A stretch of DNA of 64,000 nt from Paraspadella gotoi (Eukaryota; Chaetognatha). The position numbers and the translations under genes were made by a program. The number at the start of each line of letters is the position of its first letter. The first letter of the stretch is position 1. Where the stretch lies: contig CM119267.1 of assembly GCA_051294375.1 (NCBI GenBank), positions 14,873,694 to 14,937,693 on the forward strand, read 5' to 3'. Below, one piece after another: positions 53,540 through 64,000 of the stretch. Below the pieces are notes generated by a model. The model did no database searches. It had not been told where the DNA came from and was given only the letters and a program-made list of their open reading frames with translations.

Positions 53540-53860
53540 CAGTCCTCGGTCGAAAGCGGACGTGCTCTTCCGCGAATCTCGGTCGGTCGCAGGTCTTCGA
53601 CTGAACCCCGACACCTTCGATGGGGTAAGGTCGATCCGACTCACCCTGACACGGCGCAGCTCCGCCAATCGGTCCTTCGTCATGTTGATGACCGCCGAAA
53701 GTTCTCACAGACTCTCTCGCTCTCTGTCTGTGTTTCCTCTCGGGGACACAGATCCTTACGACCGCGCACAGAGATGGGCGACGAGGTTTTCCTTTAAACG
53801 GCTACATAAAAACTGGTGGTTTCGGGGTGGACGGTGGACGGTGGGCGGTTCGGCCTACTC
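53540..53860. promoter_or_regulatory. CpG-rich block upstream of syntaxin
   Basis: A GC- and CpG-rich island in AT-rich surroundings, about 2.2 kb before the syntaxin start codon. It may be a promoter or 5' non-coding exon. Open frames on both strands lack domain features. Confidence 0.35.
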
Positions 53861-56800
53861 CGGGCGAAAAATCCCAAAAAATGTGGGGGGGAGTGTTGCT
53901 TCAAATCTTTTATTTCTTTTTGTTGAAGTAAAAAAAAACACGAAAAAAAATTGTATATATGGTAAAAAGAGAATCGAGAGGAGCCGCGGCGACGGCTCTC
54001 AGGTTGCTGAGTGTTGCAGCATGAGGAGGAGGAAGAAGAGGAGGATGAGGATTGCAGAGCTCAAAGGCGTGACGTCACTCCGGTTTTAGACCGGGGGAAG
54101 AAGAAGAAGAGGAGGAGCTGCAGGAGGATGAGAAGGACGAGGAAGAGAGGTTGCATTTCGCTCTCTCTCTTTTTCCCTTTGGTTTTCTTCGCCGGGTTTC
54201 GGTCTGTCAAAATATCCCTTAACCAGCATCGATGCGGTTTCGGTTGGTGGAACTACAGAGCTCTAACCACAGTTGTCGTTTTGTTTTAACTAGGCTTTTT
54301 TTAGTAAAATAACGTACTGGTATCTCGCTCTATAGAATATTAGTCGAAGGTTAAGTTGATCTTTTTCTCTTATTGGTTTTATTTGACAGTGGTATATATT
54401 TTAGTTAATTAGTTTCATAAAATGTTTTTTTTGTTGGTTTGAATGTAATAAAAACCAACAAGTGGAAAACCATGACAAAAAGTTTTGCTCATTGAGGTGA
54501 AACTTGAATTTATTATTTAATTACTTTGAATCCGGTTTTACAACCAATACATACGTAACCTATTACCTATAATCAGTTGAAAAAAAATTAGAAAGAAATA
54601 TTTATTAAGTCAAATATTTTTTTTCGTTGGCCACCCTCATCTATTCCCCAATTGGGTTTTCAATACCTTAGTTATAGGTGATAAGGATTAACGATTTCTC
54701 ACTTAAGATCTTCAGATGCGTTAACGCACTCGCTATAAGTCTTGGTGATGTTTCCTTCATACGGTCTGGTCAAAAATTAGCTTTAAACTGTATACAATCT
54801 AAGGTTATCAGAGTCTTCTATGTAGGAAGTCAACAGCAAGACCCGGTTATTGATACTTATAAGAGTTGTCATTCCGACGCATCCTTGTTTAATGATTTTC
54901 ATATTATTTTCTCAAGGCAATATTTGGTTTTGGTTCCCTTCCGCTCTTCTCTTCTTTCAAAAAAAGCAGAAAAAAATAACAAAGAAAAAATAGGAAGTAA
55001 ACGAATAATACGAGATGTAAAAATAAAGAAAGAAAAAACGAAAGAAAGTGAGAAAGAAAGACAGTGAAAAGTTGAGGACGAAACAAGGATAAAGAATTAT
55101 TTCTTTGCTTTCAACATGAGTAGCGGTTCACCACCCTAGTTCATTTCAGAGTTCGAGGAGGAAATTAAGTAAAGAATAACATTCCTTCTTTCGATTTTCG
55201 CTGGAGTATGTACGTATAATTCGTTAATGTGTCAATATGTAAATTATGTATTACGTTATATGGTTTATCGAACTAAAGACCGAACGCGAGAAAAACCGTG
55301 GAGGAATCTTCGACCGCCTTTCACTCATTAATTTTTTAGTCGCCTAAAAAACACAGAAAATCGTTAATGTAATTAAAACATATTTTCTTTTCCCTTCTAA
55401 GATATATATCGCTTTTTTCCGTCTTTTGGTAAAATAATAACTCGTTTTTAAAACCTTTTAGAAGTTCGTGTAATGGATATCGTTTATCTTACAAACGCGT
55501 CTGTTTGCCCTAAGATTGACATTTTTTTAAACAATGAAAGTCACACTAGCCCGCGTGGCCTCTGGTTATCGTTTTTGCGTCATTTGTCTTTTTCTCTTCA
55601 GTTTTCCTTGGTTAACATTTGTTTATGTATTTTTAAGTGGTACACATCCCCTGCTGTTCCTCGTGTTGAATCTATATCTCTATTTCCAGTTTATATGTAA
55701 GACTATGTAATTCAGTAGGATTTTTGGAGGAATATGTCTACGTCCTTGTTTATATACTTCTTCACTTACCTTACTTACATCTTTATTTTTTCTTGCTTTC
55801 TTCTCGCTTTCCTTTTTCGTTTTCCTTTTTTTCATTTTTCTTTTTTTCTTTCTTCTTTTCTTAACGTTCTTTAAAAATTTTTTATCTCATCCCGACTATA
55901 TTAATTTTTCGCTCTGACATTAATTTATTTTGATTATCTATTTATACACATATAAATTGTTTTTTATCGAGGAAAACACACAAAAAAAAACCATCAAAAA
56001 AGTTTTTTTCCTTTGAAAAAATAAAATACATTTTGAGACGCAACGAAGGTTCAAAGTTCTCTGGACGAATTTAAAAAAAAAAGCCTAAGGAAAAGGAGGA
56101 CATTGGAAGAAAGGAAGAATGGATTAAGTCACACGATTTTTTTTTAAATTCGATAAAATTTAAAAGTTAGAAACAAGAGAAAAACGAAACAAAAAAAAAA
56201 AACAGGAAAAACATTAACATTTAATTTTCTTTCATTTCAAGGCAAAAAAGAAAAACGTAAAAATATTTTAAAAGGAATTTTCAGTGCCATATCGTCGAAT
56301 TCAAACATCGCCATTGCAACATTTTGAAGGAAGTTAAATCGCGGTTTAAAATAAGTTTTTGAACTTTTTCTTCCGCCCCTCTGATTATGTTCATTATATA
56401 ATTCGTCGAGATGAATAAAAGGAGGTTCGCCATTTCTCGCTAAGGATTACCAACAATTCTTATTAGGGTAAGTTTATGATAAACATTTTTCTCTCCTGTT
56501 TCTCAAATAGATATTATTAATATTTTTATGTAAGATATATTTTGACTACTACTGCATGACCAATTAATCATTATAAATGATCATAGATCATAGATCGATT
56601 TCGGTCACTTTCTGCTTTTCAAGAGAGTGGGACAGAGAGAGAGAGAGAGAGAGAAAGAGAGATAGAATAATTAAATTAATTATACCTTTGACTTTGAATA
56701 TATTTAAATTTTGATAGGCAACGAAATAATTTTGCTTTTCTGGTTCTCAAGTCTGACCGCGAGATCGTGGTCTATTTCACCTCGACGATCGATTTGGGAC

Positions 56801-57327
56801 GAGGGCGAGGTCGGGGGAGGGGAGGGTCTCTCTTTTGAACCCGGTGTCCATCCAGAACGTCGAAGATGACAGTGCTGCCCCACCAACTGTGATCGTCTCG
56901 GTCGAGTGCATTCACCTTTTTATGGCTTTTGACCTTGGAGAGAGACAATTCTTTTTTCTTTGGGGGGGTGAAAGGTTTAAAAAAACTGATTTGTTGAGTA
57001 TTGTAACAGAATAAGCTACAGAAAAGTCGAAATTCGAAAGGTGAAATAAATGCAGATACTGAAAATAGCAAAAAATCTTCCAAGACGTGTTTCATCATTG
57101 TTCATTCTTCATTCATAATGAATGGTTATATCAGATCTTTCCGATTTGGTAAAAGAACGTCCGGAAACGCCCAAAGAATCTGCACGGGAAATTGAGGAAA
57201 AGAAACTTTAAATTAAAGAAAAAGAGAGAGAGAGATTAAATGTAGTCAAAAAAAGCTAGCTGTCTCCGTCTCGTGAGAAACGCCTGTTGAATGAAGCCAG
57301 AAAAACCGAACGAGTTTGTTATGTTTT

Positions 57328-57363
<36 letters not shown>

Positions 57364-58245
57364 AAGAAAAAAAGTTTCTTCCTCGATTTTTCTCCTGATC
57401 GATAGTCGAGGAATAATTTCTTGCTTTTTTTTTTATTTTTGGGGCGAAGTTGTGGTTCGTGCGAAATCAATATCATTATAAATCTAATTATTATTATTAT
57501 GAAGCCATCGTCGAGTCGAATGTCGATAGAGACTAAGACCGTTATTTTCTCGGAATCTCGCCGATCGAATTTCGTTATAAAAAAAAAAAGTGACCAAAGG
57601 AATTTCCCCCCTCGAGTCCGTTACGCCGCATATAAAACGTTCGACGACCTCAAAAAGAAAGAAAAAAGGAAAAAAAAAAGTAAAAAAAAATCTCGGTCGC
57701 AATATTATTTTTTTTTCTCGGATGCGGAAAGTCATTAAAAGAAAAGGAGAGACGGCTGTGTCTTAGAAGGTCGCCTGTTTTTCCACGAACATAAATCATT
57801 TTCAAAGCAAAAGAGTTTCATTAAACGCTTAACGCTGAGTGGAGAGAAGAGGGGAAGATGGATGGGTGGCAGGGGAGGCAGGGTTGCAGGGGGGGGGGTG
57901 AGTTTAGGACGGCAAGCAAATTGGTTGCTGGGGTGTGTATCTGGTGTCCAGACTTTGTGAGCAGGGATAATGAAAACGTACCTAGGTCTGGAAAAGAAAG
58001 CGTCAAGAGAACTTCTCTTGAAAAAAAAACAAAAAAAAAACAAAAAAACCTTTGTTTAGCACGCCTAGTAGAGTCAATCCTATTTTTGAAACGGCTCGGC
58101 CCACAGATAAGAAAAAAAATCTCATTGCCTACGGGTTCAATTATTTAACTCGATGTTACGTACAAATTGTAAACATTACTAAATAAAAAAAGACGAAACA
58201 ACGCGTGATATATTATTCGAAACGGTGCGTGCACTTTGACAAAAG

Positions 58246-58346
<101 letters not shown>

Positions 58347-58652
58347 AGAGATTACTTGACATTCCTTATTTTTAATTTTCAACCACACAGTCGCCCTCAT
58401 TTTAGTCGCGATCTCGTTGATTCGATTACCGATGACCAACAACAGAAAAAATCATATCCGATGCCCGTCCCTTGCGAAGCTTCCAGCTTACAATAAAGTA
58501 AACCCGAGCTTACAATGATATTACGTAAGTCTGCCCTTTTTTTTGCAAGCAAAAATTTTTAGAGTAAGAGAAACTCTTCTTCCAGTATCCATCTACTAAC
58601 CTCATCAATTTAAAAACAAACTAAACAAACAAAAAAGCAACGTGATCCCGTC

Positions 58653-61600
58653 ATGTCCGTGACCGGAAACGCCCCCGACGCCGACGTCTATGAGAGAGAC
58701 GAATTTGGCAACGTCCGGCAAATCAGTTCTTCCGGCAGAACTTCTCTCAAGAGATTTTCAAGTTTCATGTCGGGCAACGTTGTCGTCAACGACGGCTCTG
58801 TCGGTCCCGTCGTCGGTAACAACACCGTCGTCCAAAACGGAAACGTCGCCCACGACGACGACGACAACGACGAAGTCTTCGGCCCCGAACTCGCCGCGGC
58901 GTCGTCCGGCGAAGGATATTTCCTGCCTCGAAATCTCAGCGACGCCCGCTTCGAAGACGCCGCCGAGAAGTCGGACGAACCTGGCGGGGCGCCGATAAAC
59001 GGCGCCGAGGTGCCCGATTTGATCAAGCTGCCCCGCCCGTCGACCCTTTCCTTGCCAGGGATTTCGCCCGGCCCATCGCCCGTCGTTTCGCCTTCTTTCT
59101 CGCCGAGAGCGTCGCACACACCCTCGCCGATTCGTTCGTCCGCGAAACTCTCCTTCGAAGAGATCGAAACGAAGGCGCCTTCGATCGACGCAGATCGATT
59201 TCGATTCAACTCTTCTCCCGTTGACGACGAAGAAACTCGCGTCAAAACGCCTTTGCTTCCTGATTTCCAAGACGCCGCCGCCGAAGTCGCCACCGCTGCC
59301 CCGGCCCCCGGCTCCGTCCGCAAAGCCGCCGACTTTGTCAACATCCGGTCGATGTTCGAGAACGCCGGCAAGAATGGGCGAGGGAAGGAAATCAACAACA
59401 ATGACGACAACGGGACACAGACAAACGCCCACAATCCCATTTACAAATCCACGATCGAGTCGCCTTCATCTCGACACGCCCCTTCCCTCCCGCAGGACAA
59501 ATCTCCCTACGCCACCGCCGGCCTTTTTCATCACGCCCGTCACCCTCCACCCGACGAGGCCCCGCCGGACGCTCCTCTCGGCGCACCCGGCGCGGGGGAG
59601 CAGCTTCCTGCCGCGCACCGCGGTTCGCTCGTCGTCGGCTACGAATCGGGAGGCGTGGCCGACTTGGTGTTTCTCTCCCAATCGGGAGCGAAGAAGCAAA
59701 GGAGCCGATCGCGTGGATCGTTGCGTCAAAAGGAGGCGGGGCAAACGACGGAGACGGCGTCAGCGTCGCCGTCTCCTTACGGCAGCGTTTTTTTCTCGCG
59801 GCGTCGTGAAGCCGACGGGGAACGCCGAGTCGGAGTCGTTCAGGATCCGACGCCGATAAACGAGCCTCTCGCCGTTACTCAACTTCCGGTCGAGAATACA
59901 TCCGGCGACACTCCTCCGGCTTTGCCAATTAAGAAAAGGACTTCAATCGCATCGGCGGCTGCGTCAAGATCGACAGCGGCCGCGTCGGAATCTACGGCGG
60001 TTGTGTCGGCATTGACAGCGGCTGCGCCATCTTCGACGGCGGCTGTATCGAAACCGACGATGGTCACGTCGGCGACTGGGTCGACACCGATAGCGACTGC
60101 CTCGGCGTCGAAGGCGGCAGCGCCCGCCGCGTCAGTCGGCAGCTTCGAGTCGAGGCGCGAGTTTTTCCAGACGCAGGCGTCTAGAGGGTCGCCCGATCGA
60201 TCAAGCGCCATTGGCGAAAGCGTCGGAGTCGTCCAGCGCCATTCAATGACCCCGGAAGTTGGCGCCGGTTCGTTCGTTGCCTCCGCCTCCTCTCCCGTAG
60301 TCGTTGACAACAACAACAACGACGACGCCGTTCGGGTCTCAGAAGCTCGTCGCGCCTTCGCCGCCGCCCGCGCCAACATCGAGAGTTTATCTCTCGGCGG
60401 CGGATCGACTCCTCCGGCAAGCGTCACCTTTTCCGTCGACGCCTCCAAACGGCATAGCGATCGGCGACGTCCTTCGAAAGCGCCGCCGCCGGATAAGCGA
60501 GAAGATTTTCGCAAGCGGAGTGGAATCAGACTTCCCGGAGTGGCGGACAACGCCGCCGCCGCAGCCGCCGCTGCAGCCGCCTCTTCCGCCTCCCCGAACG
60601 CGAGAAGGTTGCCGGAAGGACGCGACGGAAAGTCGCAGTCGCCGGAAAGGAAGGATCGAAAGCCGCCGGACGGACGGGAAGACCGCAAATCTTTGCGGAA
60701 GAAGAAAAAATCGTCGGCGAAGTCAAAGAAGAGACCGAAGGGGGCGTCGCCGGCGCCGGCGCCGGACGAGGAGCCGTTGAAGGTGGACGTGACGACGCCT
60801 TTCGTGGCCGTGGTGGCGCCGAATCCGCGTCAAGCGGCATCGGGCGACGGGGACGGCAGAGATTATCGAGTGAATTTTCGGGGACAGCAACAACCGCTGT
60901 ACCCACCGCAGCAGCAACAGCTGTCGCTGCAGGCAAGAAGGAATTGGGGCCCGCAGCGGGATAATCCGCTTTACCACGCGCCGACAGCAGCCGCGCCACT
61001 TTCTCCGCCGATTTCGACGACTCCGGCAACGGCGACGGTTGAATCACCGTTGGAAACGGCGTCGTTGACGACGACTACGAGAAAGGATTTGACGCCGCTG
61101 TTGGTGACACAGGAATCGAACGACTCGTGGGGAACGAGGTAGGACTACAAAAACGACGACTACAGTATTTCTGTAATGATTAAATATAATCCTTTCTAAA
61201 ACTAGCGCAACGACGACGACCACAATTATTTAATATACCACATTCTGAGAATAAAAAACAAAAACCGCCGCCCAATTTTTTCAGCTTCACCACGCCCACT
61301 TCCCTCGACGCCGGAAACGATCGTCGAGTCGAGCGTCGAAGTCTTGACTCCTCTATCTCCTCCATCGGTTCCTTCGCCAGGTGAGTTTGCTTCCTTCTTT
61401 TTCTCTTCGCGAATTTTCTCGAATTGAGTTGGATTTTTCGCGCGCTTTTTTTCTTTCATGAATAATGTTTACGTTAACGATTTGTTTTGGGGGAATGGGG
61501 GAATGAGATAGTGAATATTTTTTATTCTAAAGTTACGGATCTTCCTACAGAAACTGAAATAGTCACAATATATCTAAATACCGAGTTTTGGTACTTCTTT

Positions 61601-61892
61601 TGCGGTGCCTTTTACCTTTTTATACTACATCCATTAATTCCATATTACCTAAAGTGACTTACGATTACTATGAAAAGTTAAATTATTTTATGATTGCATG
61701 CAATAAACGCATTAATCAATAATCAATAATCATCGTCATAAATGAAGTAATGTCGTAGTTGTTAATACACAGATGAACAACAATCGCTTGCACAGTTTTT
61801 CTCGTTTCAGAACATTAGCTCCATGGCGATCATCTGACTTGTTTTCCGCGCCGAGAACAATTGAAAAGAAAAGGGATTTACGTGAGTCGTAG
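58653..61892 (+). CDS. Disordered Ser/Ala/Pro-rich protein, 887 residues
   Basis: Three exons in phase: 58653-61138, 61285-61380 and 61811-61892 (TAG at 61890), total 2664 nt. I do not recognise the family. The N-terminus (ADVYERDEFGNVRQISSSGR, then TSLKRFSSFMSG) looks like a regulated phospho-segment. ADFVNIRSMFENAGKNGRGK is a likely short helix of the kind seen in cytoskeletal scaffolds, but this is only a resemblance. The rest is Ser/Pro-rich with alanine repeats and a basic region (KKKKSSAKSKKRPK). The C-terminal two exons give SLDSSISSIGSFARTLAPWR. AATAAA at 61918-61923 lies 26 bases after the stop. The next gene starts only 205 bases further on. Confidence 0.75.
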
Positions 61893-61917
61893 TCTCGGTC
61901 GTCGCGAAACCAAAAAT

Positions 61918-61923
61918 AATAAA
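61918..61923 (+). terminator. Probable poly(A) signal
   Basis: AATAAA 26 bases after the TAG that closes the 887-residue gene, before the next start codon at 62098. Confidence 0.55.
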
Positions 61924-62097
61924 TAGAATTGGAGACGACTTAAATTGTCCGATATAAAAAAACAGTAAGAGTTCAGCTTCTAATATTAAATCGGGACTCG
62001 TAAACGCAGTAAAAATCGTAAACCTGTCACGAAATAATAATAAAAAAATCGAAACGAAAAGTGACGAAAAGTTAGCTCACGAGGGGGCGGGGCAACG

Positions 62098-62844
62098 ATG
62101 AACGGCTCCCTTCGTTTCCCCGCCTCAACGTTGGCGGCGCTGTTTCTTTTGTCGAGTCACGTCAGCGGCCATTTTGTTTTTTTGACGGTCAACGAGACAA
62201 AGCCCTTACTCGGGAGCAGTGGGTGGATGGACGCCAAGAAAGAGTGCAGTCAGACATCTTTGGACGCTCGACCCTGCAACGTTGACGATTTGATTATGGC
62301 AGGCAAAAACTGGTAATTGTTTAAAAATGTATTTATGAATTATAATGACGTATATCGTATAATCTAATACATATAATCTTTGTTTTATAAATCTTACAGT
62401 TCTTGTTAAAATAAATGAGCATTTTGTTAAGTAATGTGATACTGATTACCTACCTTACCCTAAGGGAAAGTATCTTTATCTTTGTTAGTAATATATTTAC
62501 CAACTTTCGAGAAACGAAAACAATCAAAATACCCATCGCCGTGGTCCAGGTTCTCATACGGGTCGAGTTGGGCGCAGTTCGGCGATTTCTTCGCAGCTCG
62601 CGGTGAAGCCAAAGTCATGACCTGCACCGACGACGGCGTTGAAAACGACGAGACATGTCACGAAGGCGTCGTAGTCTCCAGGAGCTTCACCTTTCCCGAC
62701 GCTGCTTCGGGAACGAACAGGAAGACTTACTGTTGCTTGCAATACAAGAAGGAAAATTGCCGGACGGGTGAGAAACTTACTTTATTTATAAATAAATTAA
62801 TAAATAAATAAATAAATAAATAAATTAAATAAATAAATAAATAA

Positions 62845-62880
<36 letters not shown>

Positions 62881-62906
62881 AAATAAAAAAATAAATAAAT
62901 AAATAA

Positions 62907-62937
<31 letters not shown>

Positions 62938-64000
62938 AAAATAAAGAAAGAAAGAGAAAGAAAGAAGAAAAAAAAAAATAAGAAAAACTGAAAAATAAAA
63001 CAAATTCCATTTATTTTCAAAAGGCTACGATTGGGCTAAAAAACTGGAGAAGACCCAAGAAACCTACTCGGAATACGTCCTGATTCACGACGACCTCACC
63101 GACAATTGGATCTCGATATCGTTAGTGACGCGCAACGCTCACCTCAGAAAAATAAAAGAATGGAAAAAGGATGTTGTGTTGGTTCACTACTGCAAGGAGA
63201 GGGGATACGACATGACCGTTTGGAACACTGGGTCGGTCAGGAGGAGGCGATCGCTCGAAGACGTCAGTTTCACAGGTGAGAGGTTGAAGTTTCTCAGTGA
63301 AGGAGGTTAATACTGCGAAATGTGATGGAAGGTAGTTGCGCATAAATTTTATAAATTAGAAAAAATAGACAAAATTACTTTGATATAGGTTATACTTACA
63401 TATAGCAGCATTTATAAATTTCGTATTAAAACATAATTTTTAACGGAACTACCATTTTCTTTTTTAAAGCAATGTTGGATCGTTGTAATTAATTTATGAG
63501 AAAGTTATAATAGTTAATCCCTACAGTATCACAAAAGTTTTTATAGAAGTTTTACTTAAGTGTTCTAATAATATTTCAGACATTGAGTATTAAAAATTTA
63601 CACTACTTGGCGCCAGATTAGTTTAAATTTCTGGCTTTTTTGCTCTTAGAAAAAAAAGAAGCTTTTAACATAATACCTTTTTACAATTTAATTCCTTCTA
63701 GATCCCGACCTCGCCTCTGGCATTTCCCTTTCCGGATGGGGCGGAGAGGCCCAAGCGCCGGTGTCTCCATCCGTCTACACCGGGGACGTCCCATCCTTTC
63801 CTTACACTTGCTCCCCTGGCGGCTGGTTTCATCCGATTCAGTACGACAACGCCACCGAGCGATTCTTCTGCGTGACGCCGTTCGGCGGCGTTATTGACGC
63901 CACCGTCGGCGCTAACTTCAGCGCCGCTTCCTCCCCGGCGCAGCTCTGGCGCTGCCGCTTCTCCCACACCTTCAACTTTCTACGGAGCTCGGCAGTAGTT
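62098..64000 (+). CDS. Secreted or membrane protein, N-terminal part (cut by window end)
   Basis: Exons 62098-62312, 62550-62767, 63024-63275 and 63702-64000 (open at the window edge), all in phase. MNGSLRFPASTLAALFLLSS is a good signal peptide, cleaved near SG|HF. The mature part is cysteine-containing (MTCTDDGVENDETCH, YCCLQYKKENC) with N-glycosylation sites (NETK, NATE, NFSA). The fourth exon has SPGGWFHPIQYDNATERFFC. A basic RRRR site near 63240 could be a furin-type cleavage site. No family recognised; extracellular location is inferred. Confidence 0.7.
62795..62945. repeat. (AAAT)n microsatellite
   Basis: About 150 bases of AAAT/TAAA repeats in an intron of the last gene. Confidence 0.9.

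Noticed and set aside
53483-54089. Arg/Ser-rich open frames upstream of syntaxin
   Set aside because: CpG-rich block open on both strands, with no conserved motif and no phase-matched exons; more likely promoter or non-coding exon.
59879-60688. 269-codon minus-strand frame, and the 250-codon one at 58688-59440
   Set aside because: Antisense of the 887-residue disordered gene, opened by its CpG-rich codon use; no splice or domain support.

Overview
This is a window of animal (metazoan) nuclear DNA. Genes are intron-rich with GT-AG and several GC-AG introns. Exons are GC- and CpG-rich, introns and spacers AT-rich. There are many GA and GAAA microsatellites, tRNA-derived short repeats and one 22-base assembly gap. 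The recognisable genes (Galpha-i, syntaxin-1, a KIF12-like kinesin, C-type lectin domains, U5 snRNA) are typical of animals. The syntaxin core reads like an invertebrate syntaxin-1A. I cannot name the phylum from the sequence.

Layout. 1-577: the 3' end of an unidentified gene. 2283-11174 (-): a Galpha-i/o gene whose exon lengths give 354 residues once three apparent single-base gaps are allowed for. Its large intron holds a complete gene on the opposite strand (4782-9220), a multi-pass XK-related-like membrane protein fused to one or two C-type lectin domains. 13736-19517 (+): a KIF12-like kinesin with 17 exons and 927 residues. Two of its introns each carry a same-strand U5 snRNA-like gene, with an octamer (ATTTGCAT) about 235 bases upstream. 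20331-23121 (+): a 369-residue protein I do not recognise. 25415-30960 (+): a 1258-residue Ser/Gly/Ala-rich protein with a possible N-myristoylation start. 37176-51372 (-): syntaxin-1. 58653-61892 (+): an 887-residue disordered protein. 62098 to the window end (+): a secreted or membrane cysteine-containing protein, cut by the window edge.

The most striking locus is syntaxin-1. Besides a constitutive backbone it has two alternative Hb-Hc exons, a candidate 24-base microexon before the SNARE motif, two alternative exons for the C-terminal half of the SNARE motif (split exactly after the zero-layer glutamine), and five alternative last exons. Each last exon supplies a different 27-28 residue transmembrane anchor and its own stop codon. 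Seven sense-strand UGCAUG (RBFOX-type) motifs lie in 3.2 kb of the anchor-exon array. If all choices are independent, one gene could encode 20 syntaxin-1 proteins, or 40 with the microexon, differing in fusion-driving helix and membrane anchor.

Gene models were built by hand from splice signals, phase continuity and family conservation. No RNA evidence or database search was available.
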